Shown here piece by piece: positions 1 through 12,270 of a stretch of 64,000 nt of DNA. Position 1 is the stretch's first letter. The number at the start of each line of letters is the position of its first letter. Both the position numbers and the translations under genes were made by a program. Origin of the DNA: Granulicella arctica (lineage in GTDB: Bacteria > Acidobacteriota > Terriglobia > Terriglobales > Acidobacteriaceae); assembly GCF_025685605.1 (NCBI RefSeq), contig NZ_JAGTUT010000001.1:248001-312000 (forward strand). The letters are read 5' to 3'. A model generated the notes under the pieces. It was not told where the DNA came from. It worked only from the letters and a program-made list of their open reading frames with translations, and ran no database searches.

Positions 1-1
1 T

Positions 2-1663
2 GGCAATGCCGTAGCTACCCGATCTCTCGACAAATCGAGCGGCCCCAGCAAAGCGCTGTCCTACAGCATGAAGGTATCGGTGACTGATGCGTCCGTGGGC
101 AACGAGGCCGGTCTGACGAACCCAGGATTCTGGGGCTTTGGACTCCGCCCAAACACAACCTATGCGGGTTCGCTTTATGCTCGCGTCGACAACACGAATG
201 TTGGCCCAATCACGATACAGATGGTCGACAATGCCACCGGAGCAGTGAGAGCGCACACTCAGGTGACGATTGAATCAGGACCTTGGAAGCGATATGAGTA
301 CAAGCTCACCACAGGCGCACAATCCCCTTCAACATCGAATCATCTTGAGTTCCTTGTGCGGCATCACGGCGTAGTGTGGCTCCAGCTTGTTTCGCTAATG
401 CAGCCCACGTTCAACGACCGCACCAACGGTAATCGTCCTGACTTGATGAAGCGTATGGCCGCGATGCACCCAAAGTTCCTGCGTCTTCCCGGCGGTAATT
501 ATCTTGAGGGTACGACGCTTGCCGATTGGTACGACTGGAAGAAGACAGTCGGGCCCCTGGTGGATCGACCCGGCCACCAGGGCCCCTGGTTCTACTGGTC
601 AACTGACGGGCTGGGTCTGCTCGAGTTCCTCGAGTGGTGCGAAGATCTGAAGGTTCAGCCCGTGCTAGCTGTCTACGCCGGATACTCACTGGGCGGAAGT
701 CACGTAGCCGTAGGTAAAGATCTTGAGCCATATGTGCAATCAGCGTTGGAAGAGATCGAGTATGTCACCGGCGACATCAGCACTAAGTGGGGCGCAGAAC
801 GGGCGAGAGATGGCCATCCAGCACCCTTTCTGCTGCAGTACATCGAGGTCGGCAATGAGGATTATCTCGACAAGTCCGGCAGTTATCCCGCGCGCTACGC
901 ACAGTTTGCTGAGGCGCTCCACAAACATTATCCGAAGTACAAGCTGATCGCAACGGACGGCAACAGCGAGTACGAGACCAGGGTGAAGGCTGATATCTCC
1001 GACGAACACTACTACAAATCACCGGCAGACATGATGGACCTCGTGCACCACTACGACAAAGCCTCCCGTAGTGGACCAAAGATTTTCGTGGGGGAATGGG
1101 CCACCCGTTCCGGATCACCCACACCCAACTTCGGGGATGCGCTTGGCGATGCTGCCTGGATGACGTCCATGGAGCGCAACAGCGACCTCATCATTATGGC
1201 GAGTTATGCACCGCTGCTCGTGAACGTCAGCCCCGGCGCGATGCAGTGGCCGACGGACCTGATCGGCTTCAACGCTGGAACCACGTACGTGTCTCCGAGT
1301 TATTACGCACAATCTCTATTCGCCGGACACCTTGGTGATGGCACTGCACAAAGTTCGATTTCAGGCGAGCATAAGCGTTTCTTCTACTCATCTACTGTGA
1401 GTACAAGGGAGAAAGTACTTTATTTGAAGCTGGTCAATGCATCAAGCGTCAGCCAGCTTCTGTCAATCACGATAGCCGGAGCCCATGGAACGCGTACTGC
1501 GACGATGACTTCGCTTCATGCCGCAACCTATGAAGCCACAAATTCGATCAGCGATCCAGAAGCCATTCATCCCGTAGAGTCGGTCGTCTCCATCGAAGAG
1601 CATCAATGGAACCACACAGTTCCGCCGTTCACCATTGAGGTGATCGACCTACCCCTTGAGTAA
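2..1663 (+). CDS. GH51-like alpha-L-arabinofuranosidase (5' end outside window)
   Basis: Likely an alpha-L-arabinofuranosidase releasing arabinose from arabinan or arabinoxylan. The reading frame is open to the window edge, so the N-terminus (probably with a signal peptide) is missing; the ATG at 68 is internal. The first ~110 visible residues look like a carbohydrate-binding jelly-roll. Then follow the (beta/alpha)8 barrel signatures: FLRLPGGNYLEG, the acid/base Glu in EVGNED (codon at 857) and the nucleophile Glu in VGEWA (codon at 1094). A C-terminal beta-sandwich ends at TAA 1661-1663. These two Glu motifs are typical of clan GH-A family 51. Substrate specificity is inferred from the family. 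No neighbouring arabinan-utilisation genes are visible. Confidence 0.85.
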   Translation, partial: GNAVATRSLDKSSGPSKALSYSMKVSVTDASVGNEAGLTNPGFWGFGLRPNTTYAGSLYARVDNTNVGPITIQMVDNATGAVRAHTQVTIESGPWKRYEYKLTTGAQSPSTSNHLEFLVRHHGVVWLQLVSLMQPTFNDRTNGNRPDLMKRMAAMHPKFLRLPGGNYLEGTTLADWYDWKKTVGPLVDRPGHQGPWFYWSTDGLGLLEFLEWCEDLKVQPVLAVYAGYSLGGSHVAVGKDLEPYVQSALEEIEYVTGDISTKWGAERARDGHPAPFLLQYIEVGNEDYLDKSGSYPARYAQFAEALHKHYPKYKLIATDGNSEYETRVKADISDEHYYKSPADMMDLVHHYDKASRSGPKIFVGEWATRSGSPTPNFGDALGDAAWMTSMERNSDLIIMASYAPLLVNVSPGAMQWPTDLIGFNAGTTYVSPSYYAQSLFAGHLGDGTAQSSISGEHKRFFYSSTVSTREKVLYLKLVNASSVSQLLSITIAGAHGTRTATMTSLHAATYEATNSISDPEAIHPVESVVSIEEHQWNHTVPPFTIEVIDLPLE

Positions 1664-4892
<3,229 letters not shown>

Positions 4893-4902
4893 TCAACCCG
4901 CA

Positions 4903-4934
4903 GCCCGGCTAGCTTCATCTCAGGCTGGTCGGGC
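4903..4934 (+). terminator. Hairpin after katG
   Basis: An 11-bp stem (GCCCGGCTAGC pairing with GCTGGTCGGGC, two G-U wobbles) closes a 10-nt loop 10 bases after the katG stop. No T-tract follows, so it may be a weak terminator or an mRNA-stabilising hairpin between katG and perR. Confidence 0.45.
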
Positions 4935-5035
4935 GCAGCACCCTTTCTTAGCACGCGCAGCTTTCAGGTCGGTTTAGCGAGACTTATTTCGAATCTTCGC
5001 TTCACTGATCCCTAGCTACGGTACGAGCGAGCCTG

Positions 5036-5506
5036 ATGGATATGAGTCAGAACTTAGGCCATGGTGGAAGCACCTTTCGGGATGTCTGCGCGCAGCATGG
5101 AATCGCCATGACGCACCAACGACAGGTGCTCTACGAGGTCATGCAAGGGATGGCAGGGCATCCGAGTCCCGAGGAGATATTCGCCGAGGTGCGAAGGAGA
5201 ATCCCTGCGATCTCACTGGCAACTGTTTACAAGAACATCCACATCTTTGTTGAAAACGGAATTCTGCGCGAGGTGAGTCTGCACCACGGCTCTCAGCGGC
5301 TCGAAATCAGCGATCAGGATCACTACCACTTGGTGTGTTCGCGCTGCAAAGCGATCACCGATATCACCGCCGAAGATATCGAATTGATTCCGAAGCAAAA
5401 GCACCTCGGGGTCGGTTTCCTCGTGGAGCGGTACTCTGTGGATGTAATTGGTTTGTGTGCGCGCTGCCAGCATTCTGCGGAAGAAGCAACTCGCGTCGAA
5501 TGCTAA
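5036..5506 (+). CDS. perR: Fur-family peroxide regulator, PerR-like
   Basis: Metal-dependent transcriptional repressor of the Fur/PerR family. The N-terminal winged helix (recognition region about residues 55-75, AISLATVYKNI) is followed by a dimerisation domain with metal ligands: HHGSQR (83-88), DHYHLVC (95-101), and two CxxC pairs for structural zinc (C101/C104 and C141/C144). His42 (GHPSPEEIF) corresponds to the oxidisable His of PerR. Linkage to katG favours a PerR role over iron or zinc sensing, but the assignment within the family is inferred. ATG 5036 and ATG 5042 are both possible starts. Confidence 0.85.
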   Translation: MDMSQNLGHGGSTFRDVCAQHGIAMTHQRQVLYEVMQGMAGHPSPEEIFAEVRRRIPAISLATVYKNIHIFVENGILREVSLHHGSQRLEISDQDHYHLVCSRCKAITDITAEDIELIPKQKHLGVGFLVERYSVDVIGLCARCQHSAEEATRVEC

Positions 5507-5552
5507 ATAGAATCGACGGCAAATACTAGTTTCAAACCTTGGAAGGAGTCAC

Positions 5553-6345
5553 ATGACCCTCGCCGAACGGCTTCTGCCTGAACTCGAACAGCAGCTTGCC
5601 AACACCCACAAGGTGTTAGACGAAGTGCCTGATGGACGGAACGAATTTACCCCACATGAGAAGTCGATGCCGCTCACACGACTGGCAGGTCATACCGCGG
5701 AGCTTGCTGGGTTTGTGATGCGCAATCCCGATATAGTCTCGGCGGACGAGCTGCTGAATCTTATGGTGGCAGCCCAAGCGCGCTCTGCTCTGCTTAATCC
5801 CAGGGAGTTGCCGCGGTGACGCTTCGCGCTACGGGGCTGGCGAGCGGAGTATCCCACAATGCGCCGTACAAGTACTTCGAGGTGTAATGATTTGCTGGGT
5901 GCGGTGGCTATGCTAGAGGTTCAAAGCTGGCTGCGATCTTCACTACGTTCGGATGGGACCCAGTCAGCCAGCGACGAAAGCTCAAGAGGGCGCTGCAAGC
6001 GTTTCGGAGTATGGCCGTGACTACGCAAATCGTTACCAATTGCTGTTCAGTGATCCCGCCATTGCTGAACAGGAAGGCGACCTGCAAGAAGCGGCGATGG
6101 CTTCTCTTTCGGCATTCGCACTACTCGTTGCTGAATGTCAGCAGGCTGCGATTTTGCCTGTTGTGCCCAACTCTGCCTTAGCCAGCCTGCTTTACGCTTC
6201 AGTCTATGGATTGATCGATCTCCAAGCCACCGGAGGCATGAAGACTGAGAAGGGCTTCATGAACGTGAGCGATGGAATTGCTCTACTCCTAAAGGTGCTC
6301 GCCACCGAAATAGATCCTCTGCGCCACGTCAACCAAGTCTCCTAA
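5553..6345 (+). pseudogene. Decayed DinB-domain / TetR (WHG) chimera
   Basis: The frame from ATG 5553 (with AAGGAG upstream) opens like a DinB/DUF664 protein for about 55 residues (MTLAERLLPELEQQLAN...). It then becomes TetR-like, with an N-terminal helix followed by the helix-turn-helix peptide LASGVSHNAPYKYF. That peptide is reached only by a frame change at the TGA 5817-5819 (consistent with one lost G). NDLLGAVA continues in a third frame after 5886. The C-terminal TetR/WHG ligand domain (NRYQLLFSDPAIAEQ...) is readable from about 5953 to the stop at 6345. So a deletion apparently fused the first third of a dinB-type gene to a tetR gene, and at least two frameshifts followed. No functional product is expected from the whole; the DinB fragment alone encodes 88 residues. 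Confidence 0.75.
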
Positions 6346-6354
6346 GCTAAGTTT

Positions 6355-8556
6355 CTATTGGGCAAGATCAAGAGCAACCACTTCATGCACTTCCACCTTA
6401 TGCACCTCCACCAAGAGCCTGCCCTCCTCCATACGATGGGGCGCCGAGCTGCCAGATACGAGAAGCTTCACTGATGTAACTCTCTTACCCGCAGGCAAAC
6501 TTATGCTTACCGTCTGCTGGCCGATCGGCAGGATCTCTCTCACCGGCCCCTTCATCATCATTGCGTTCGTCAGGTTCACCAGGTGGACGGTCATAGAATC
6601 CTTCTGCTGCCATGCCGTAACGTCGATCACGCCATGCCCCATCACCGTCACCGGCGCTGTCTGATTCGTCGCCCACACGATAGCGTTCCGCAGCAGCTTT
6701 GCATGGTCCAGTTGGAGCGAGTCCCAGAATGTCGCATCGATATCTGCGGGAAAATACACCACACGTCCTTTACCCACCTCACGCAGGTACACAGCCGCTT
6801 CCGGATTCGATACCGGTCGAGGGTAGACCGCCTCCATAGGTAAATCAGGATAACTCGGCACCAGTTGCAGCGGAGCCGACGCTGAAGGTCCCGCCGGTGT
6901 CACTACAACCCGATTAATCCCATCGATGATTCGCACTGCGTCCTCAAACCCGGTCAGCACCGGATGAAACTGCCCAGTTGCTGGATCCTTCGTCAATTCA
7001 AGATAAGAGTTCAGCATCGGCCCCTCGGTCTTCCCAGCGAACGAGACACCAAACAAACTTGCCAAGCCAAAGTTTTTTCGCCGAACGCCCCACTCGTCAT
7101 ACAACGACGTCTCATACGTCGCGACCACGCTGCCACCTTGCTCAACGAAGTTCTGGATCTGCGTACACTGTCTCGTAGAAAGAGCCGCAATATTCGGGAG
7201 AAGCAGCGTTCGATACCGCCGGATCAAATCCAGATCTAAGAGCTGATCATGCACCATCGCAAACGGAATCCGTGCCTCAATCAGCGCCTGATACATTCCC
7301 AGCAAGGGATTCTCTACTTTCTCCTGAGCCTTCTCGCCACCGTAAAACGTTGCGGTCTGCTGCGAATAGACCAACCCCACTTGCGCCAGGGATCTCTCAT
7401 TGCGCAGGTACCGCTCATTCGCATAATGCCATGCATAGATCTCTTCGACCACCGGCATCCAACGTTTGTCGATCACCTTGGCGTTGAACTTTGTAAACCA
7501 CGGTCGCAGGTCGTTTGCAATTCCGTCCGCTACCCAAAGCCGCAACTCGTTTCCATTCTCGACCGAGTCCTTCCACCTGTACTTCGACTCGATCCCTACG
7601 CTAAAGATCCCGACGATGGCCTTGTTTCCCATCGTCGCTCGATATTCCTTGCCATTCTTCCCGTTCTCCCACAGCGGCATCAGCCCGCTGCGCCCCTGCC
7701 GGTCAGCAAATAGTGTCGGCGAAAGCTCTCCTATAGCCTTCATATCTAAATCGCTCAGCGCACCCCCGCCCGCGTTCGCAATGTAACTTGCCCCTGGATT
7801 GATGGCTCGTATCTTGACGTTCCACAGCCGCCACAACTCAAAGAGCCGCTGCTGCCGCCACACGATATACTCCCGACGCGCGGGATCCTGAGGGTTTGAA
7901 GTACGTGGCAGCGAACTCCCCGAAAATTCGTGAAACTTCGTCTCACATGATTCGCAGTAGCACATGCCCGAACCGGCCCAGCGGTTCGTAAACAAGCCGT
8001 CGATTTTATAATTCCGAGTAATCTCCTCGTGGACCAAAGTCATGAAATCGAAGTTGTAGGGTCCCAGCGCACATGTAATCCAGAGCGTCGGGTCAGACGG
8101 ATGCTTCCGCTTCATCCCCTTTGCGTCGACTGCGATCCACTCTGGATGAGCATCATAGGCATTTTGGTGGCAAGCGTGCGCATCCGTCCTCGCCACGACG
8201 TTCATCCCGAGCTTCCTGCAACCCGCCGCGATCTCTCCGAACGAGTCCATTGAACCCAGCCAAGCGCTCCGATGGTGCAGAGGGATCTCGGTCGGATAAA
8301 AGGCTGTCACACCGCCCGCACTCAGGCAGGCGGCATCCACGTGCAGTCGCTTGAGATAGTCCATCCAGAACGAAAGACTGTAGTTCCCTGGATCGTCATC
8401 GACGAACGCTACCTGCGCCCAACGCATCGGCTGCCCATACCAATCGCCCGCGCCCGTCCCTCCCGCAAGAGCCTCTCGCTCGAAACCCAGACCAAACATT
8501 GAAGCCCCGGTCAGCCCCGTAGCCTGTGCCAGAAACACCCTTCGTGTACTCGCCAT
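6355..8556 (-). CDS. Secreted GHL6-type glycoside hydrolase with beta-galactosidase trimerisation domain
   Basis: 733 residues. The N-terminus (MASTRRVFLAQATGLTGAS) looks like a Tat or Sec signal, so export is likely. Residues ~40-330 resemble the hypothetical glycosyl hydrolase 6 (GHL6) barrel, with the characteristic DGLFTNRWAGSGMCYCESC block. Residues ~380-560 resemble the beta-galactosidase trimerisation domain (class-I glutamine-amidotransferase-like fold: RYRTLLLPNIAALS, VEQGGSVVATYET). A small beta domain ends the protein. The substrate is unknown; a plant or microbial glycan is a reasonable guess. It is a single gene, converging on the decayed tetR remnant with only 9 bp between the two stops. 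Confidence 0.7.
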   Translation of the reverse strand: MASTRRVFLAQATGLTGASMFGLGFEREALAGGTGAGDWYGQPMRWAQVAFVDDDPGNYSLSFWMDYLKRLHVDAACLSAGGVTAFYPTEIPLHHRSAWLGSMDSFGEIAAGCRKLGMNVVARTDAHACHQNAYDAHPEWIAVDAKGMKRKHPSDPTLWITCALGPYNFDFMTLVHEEITRNYKIDGLFTNRWAGSGMCYCESCETKFHEFSGSSLPRTSNPQDPARREYIVWRQQRLFELWRLWNVKIRAINPGASYIANAGGGALSDLDMKAIGELSPTLFADRQGRSGLMPLWENGKNGKEYRATMGNKAIVGIFSVGIESKYRWKDSVENGNELRLWVADGIANDLRPWFTKFNAKVIDKRWMPVVEEIYAWHYANERYLRNERSLAQVGLVYSQQTATFYGGEKAQEKVENPLLGMYQALIEARIPFAMVHDQLLDLDLIRRYRTLLLPNIAALSTRQCTQIQNFVEQGGSVVATYETSLYDEWGVRRKNFGLASLFGVSFAGKTEGPMLNSYLELTKDPATGQFHPVLTGFEDAVRIIDGINRVVVTPAGPSASAPLQLVPSYPDLPMEAVYPRPVSNPEAAVYLREVGKGRVVYFPADIDATFWDSLQLDHAKLLRNAIVWATNQTAPVTVMGHGVIDVTAWQQKDSMTVHLVNLTNAMMMKGPVREILPIGQQTVSISLPAGKRVTSVKLLVSGSSAPHRMEEGRLLVEVHKVEVHEVVALDLAQ

Positions 8557-9086
8557 CCATTATCCTCGCATTATTGGCTAGGAACGACACGTTTGGCCGC
8601 AGCCTTGTGCAAAGAAGCCCGCCCAGACGAATAAGTCTGCACGCACTTCTCAGTAGTTGGATATTGTGCGCGTTTCCGATCTCCATAATCAATTTCAGAA
8701 GAGATTTTTCGATCTCTGCATATCGCGATCTTCTGTGCATTTCAATCCTAGCGTCGCTCTCTGCCGACGAGTTCTGTCTCCCGTAGAACTAGAAGTGCTA
8801 GGAAAGAGTGGAATTCGGAATCGCTTCTCCGGCAAGTTCGATTCTGAGTTTCCGAAAATTACGCTGCGAAGGTGCCGATATTCCATAGTGATATTTGCTG
8901 TAAGCCGAGTTGATCTCCAGAGCTTGGCACGGCTTTATTAAGCATGAAGTTTGGCCCGCTGCAACCAAATTTCCACTATTTGCTCCAGATGGTGAATCAC
9001 CGAAACGAAAAGCATCTTGGTTGCACAATTTAGAGGCTGCCAAGAGGTTGCCACAGACTTCAATTCTTGTATGTGAGGCTTTATCC
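8557..9086. other. Divergent intergenic region
   Basis: Lies between the divergent GHL6-like hydrolase and S53 peptidase genes, so it must carry both promoters. The frame of the S53 gene is open back to 8910, but ATG 9087 begins a clean signal peptide and is the better start. No further gene or strong repeat is seen. Confidence 0.5.
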
Positions 9087-10892
9087 ATGAACACCACGGT
9101 ACGTTCTTCCCTTCTTGGCCTCGCGATCCTAAGCCTGAGTGCCCTGCCTTCCACACTTTTCGCGGCAGAAAAAGCAGTCATGGCGGGCCGCGCGGCCGCC
9201 ACCCAGGAGGTTGGGTTTGATGTCTACATCCCAATTCAAAAACGCGATCAGATGGAGGCCGATCTGCGGGCGATGCACGATCCCGCTTCGTCTACCTATC
9301 AGAAGTGGCTTACGCCAGCCCAGTTCAATGCGCGTTATGGCGCTTCCCCCAACCAGATCAAGGCGATCCAGAACCAGCTTGCAGGGTATGGGCTGTCGGC
9401 GACTCTCGTTAGTGGACACCATGTCCATGTAACCGGCGCAGCCAGTTCCGTCGAGCGTGCGCTTGGAACGTCTCTCGCCACCGGAACCTTCAAGAGCGGA
9501 AGGACGGCTTTGGCGGCAACTGGTAGCCTGACTCCTCCGGATGCGCTGGTGCAGGTAAACGCTGCGGTAGTCGGGCTCTCGAGCATGATCCGTATGCGGA
9601 CCCAATCGCACATCTCTGCCAAAGTGACGCCGTCGGTCGAGCTGCCTGCAAATCGCTACAGCACGGCGGGCGGATACTGGTTCGACGACCTCAAACAGGC
9701 GTACAGTTTCCCGAGCTATCAGACTTACACCGGTAAGGGCATCACGATCGCCACGCTCATCGACGGCGCCTATATCCCCGCCGATATGACGAAGTACTTC
9801 ACACATGAACTGCTGGCCACACCGAACTTCTCGGAGATCAACGTGGATGGCGGCTCGCCCGTCAACGATGATTCGTTCGAGACCAACCTCGACTTCCAGC
9901 AGGTCGGCGGCATGGCTCCTGACGCTACCATCATTCACTACAACATCCCCGATCTGTCGGACCAATCCATCATCGATGGATTATCTAAGATCGTGAGCGA
10001 CAACAAGGCGGATATCGTCAGCATGTCGTTCGGTGGCGCTGAGATCTTCTACACGGCGGGAGATAACGAAGGCACCGACTTCACCTATCTCCTGAAGGAG
10101 GAAGATGATCTCATGGCGCAGGGTAACGCACAGGGCATCACCTTTGTGGCATCCTCGGGCGATTCAGGTGGGCTCAGCGCCATCCCGGTGAATTGCTTTA
10201 ACTTTCAACCCAACTGCGGCATGGCTCTCGCTTCGGCAAACTTCCCTGCCTCCAGCCCGCACGTTACAGGTGTAGGTGGGACCAATCTCGCGACGACTTT
10301 CGATGGCGCCACACGCAACTCCGCCTACGTAAGCGAAGAGGCTTATGCCGATCCGCTCACGGAGGACATCTTCTTCGGCACCAGCGCAACCGGCAGCGTG
10401 TGGGGATCAGGTGGTGGGGACAGTGTCATCTTTACCAAGCCCATCTATCAGTTTCTCGTCAGCACTGGGAACAAGAGCTTTCGGACCGTCCCCGATATAG
10501 CTCTGCACATGGGTGGCTGCCCCGGTGGTTCGGTCTCGCCCTGCAATCCTGCAGACAGTTTCGACTATGAGGTCTACCAGAACCTCTACTACGGGGTGAT
10601 CGGCACCAGCGCGTCCGCCCCGGACTTCGCCGGCCTGATGGCGTTGAACAATCAGCGGACCGGAGGACGAGCAGGCAACGCAAACTACTACGTCTACACA
10701 CTTGCCCTGCTGCAGAATGTAGGGATCCCGCTCGGGGTCTTCAGGACAGGCATTCCGGGCAACAACGGCGTATTTTCTACAACTCCCAAGGGCTACAACC
10801 GTGTGCTCGGCAATGGAACGCTGAATGGAGTCAAGTTCCTTCTCGCTCCAATTCCTGCCGCGGGAGTACCACAGACCCCGACTAACCCCTAG
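9087..10892 (+). CDS. Secreted S53 (sedolisin/kumamolisin) serine-carboxyl peptidase
   Basis: 601-residue secreted acid endopeptidase precursor. A signal peptide (residues 1-27, ending LFAAEKA) is followed by a pro-kumamolisin activation domain (~35-170) with the STYQKWLTPAQF motif. The catalytic domain carries Glu265 and Asp269 (SFETNLDF), the oxyanion Asp359 (ASSGDSGG) and the nucleophile Ser508 (GTSASAPDFAGL). All members of the Ser-Glu-Asp triad are present, so the enzyme should be active after propeptide removal. The start was chosen because the upstream extension lacks signal-peptide character. Acid peptidases of this family are common in Acidobacteria. It has no obvious operon partner. 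Confidence 0.93.
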   Translation: MNTTVRSSLLGLAILSLSALPSTLFAAEKAVMAGRAAATQEVGFDVYIPIQKRDQMEADLRAMHDPASSTYQKWLTPAQFNARYGASPNQIKAIQNQLAGYGLSATLVSGHHVHVTGAASSVERALGTSLATGTFKSGRTALAATGSLTPPDALVQVNAAVVGLSSMIRMRTQSHISAKVTPSVELPANRYSTAGGYWFDDLKQAYSFPSYQTYTGKGITIATLIDGAYIPADMTKYFTHELLATPNFSEINVDGGSPVNDDSFETNLDFQQVGGMAPDATIIHYNIPDLSDQSIIDGLSKIVSDNKADIVSMSFGGAEIFYTAGDNEGTDFTYLLKEEDDLMAQGNAQGITFVASSGDSGGLSAIPVNCFNFQPNCGMALASANFPASSPHVTGVGGTNLATTFDGATRNSAYVSEEAYADPLTEDIFFGTSATGSVWGSGGGDSVIFTKPIYQFLVSTGNKSFRTVPDIALHMGGCPGGSVSPCNPADSFDYEVYQNLYYGVIGTSASAPDFAGLMALNNQRTGGRAGNANYYVYTLALLQNVGIPLGVFRTGIPGNNGVFSTTPKGYNRVLGNGTLNGVKFLLAPIPAAGVPQTPTNP

Positions 10893-11682
10893 AACTAAAG
10901 CGCAATATGATTAGACGTCAGCAATGATTGCTGGTGCATAATTCTACGTTGAGCGATTGCAATTCGAGGTGGGGCGAAGTGCTGAAGAATCTGCGGATCT
11001 TTTATGCTGCTGTGCTGCGAGATCCTTGAAGGATCCTAAAAGAGAGGAAGGCAGCTGCTGCTCGATGCCTGTTTCTTTTTGCCCTTTATCAGAAACAAAT
11101 CAGAGGGAAGTGGGCGTTATCCTGCGCACTCCCTCCATATCTCAAATTAGAAATCAATTCTCAAGGCTGCATGACCGGTTCTGTTGCCTGCAGTCTCAGC
11201 CGTTTGGGGACCGGTGAGTTGACCGAAAAGCGAGTTGTCAATTGTAGTCATAGGAGGGGCAAAGCTTCTATGACATGACAAATTTATTCAGATCCTCTCG
11301 ATTGGAGTAGGCGTTGTTCGATTTCTATGAGTTCCGATTGCGTGAGGTACTCAGATTGGTCGTAGGTCCTGATCGGATACACGTCCGTATCCATGTCTCC
11401 GATGGTGGTGAGCCTCCATACTACCAATCCAATTTGGTAGTTGGAGAGTTAGGCGGGAAAGCCAAGCCAAGTCGAGCGGGGTCCCTCCGTTCATCACTGT
11501 AGAAGTGCGCATATCGACCTAAGAGCTAAAGGGTGCCTTGATTGCTGAAGGATAGTCAGGCAAAGTCTGGCCAAGAATCACCTTCACTGATCCCAGATAT
11601 GAGAAACACAAGCAACGTGATGCATCCAGCACGCGTGATTACGCGAGCTTATGCGACCGACCCCCAACTTTCATATGCTCTC
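10893..11682. other. Intergenic region rich in short inverted repeats
   Basis: No convincing gene. It contains a strong hairpin at 11414-11446 and shorter inverted repeats at 11247-11274 (GTCATAG/CTATGAC) and 11375-11392 (GGATAC/GTATCC). It lies between the ends of the S53 gene (+) and kdpC (-). Confidence 0.5.
11414..11446. terminator. Strong hairpin between S53 gene and kdpC
   Basis: CTCCA-T-ACTACCAA pairs with TTGGTAGTTGGAG: 13 base pairs with a single bulged T and a 6-nt loop. It is the best structure in this 790-bp gap. It lies between two convergent genes, but more than 230 bp from either stop and with no T-tract, so an unrecognised small RNA is an alternative reading. Confidence 0.35.
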
Positions 11683-12261
11683 CTACTTCCCTGTCCAATT
11701 GCTGGATCCATCCAGATCGAGGTTGAGCTCGAGGACATTGACACGCGGTTCACCAAGAAAGCCTAGCTGACGACCTTGGGTATGCTTGGCAACGAGACTG
11801 CGTACGTCCTGCTCGGAAAGATGACGCTCCTGAGCAACACGGCTTACCTGGAACTCAGCAGCAGCCGGAGTGATATGAGGATCCAGGCCCGAAGCTGATG
11901 CGGTAACGAGGTCGACAGGAACGTCTGCTCCGGGATGATCAGTCTGCGCTGCCGCAGTGTCACTCGCGACGCGATCCACGAGCTTCTTGCTTGTGGGAGC
12001 GTAGTTCGAGCCGCCGGAGTTGGCGGCATCGTAGCCATTTCCGGCTGCGGACGGGCGCGAATGAAAGTAGTTCGGCGCCGAAAAGGGCTGGCCGATGAGA
12101 CGCGAGCCAACGAGTTCGCCGTCCTTCCGGATAAGCTGTCCGTTCGCCTTATCCCTGAAGAAGATCTGCGACAAGCCAGTGACAAGGAATGGATAGCCGA
12201 CTCCAAAGAGGAGTGTCGTGACAATCGTGTACAGCACGGCTGTGATCAGGTTCTTGCGCAT
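11683..12261 (-). CDS. kdpC: K+-transporting ATPase subunit C, KdpC
   Basis: KdpC is the single-span periplasmic chaperone-like subunit of the high-affinity KdpFABC potassium pump. It has one N-terminal membrane helix (LITAVLYTIVTTLLFGVGYPF), then the family motifs GSRLIGQPF and YFHSRPSAA, and a C-terminal RVNVLELNLDLD. At 192 residues it has normal length. ATG 12261 was chosen; a TTG two codons upstream (12267) is possible. It is the last gene of the kdp operon, starting 9 bp after kdpB. Confidence 0.95.
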   Translation of the reverse strand: MRKNLITAVLYTIVTTLLFGVGYPFLVTGLSQIFFRDKANGQLIRKDGELVGSRLIGQPFSAPNYFHSRPSAAGNGYDAANSGGSNYAPTSKKLVDRVASDTAAAQTDHPGADVPVDLVTASASGLDPHITPAAAEFQVSRVAQERHLSEQDVRSLVAKHTQGRQLGFLGEPRVNVLELNLDLDGSSNWTGK

Positions 12262-12270
12262 GGTCAATCC

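Noticed and set aside
8922..8945. TTGGCACGG upstream of the S53 gene as a sigma-54 -24 box
   Set aside because: No GC at the -12 position.
9129..9965. 278-codon minus-strand frame
   Set aside because: Lies fully opposite the S53 peptidase gene; basic, low-order composition typical of an antisense shadow.
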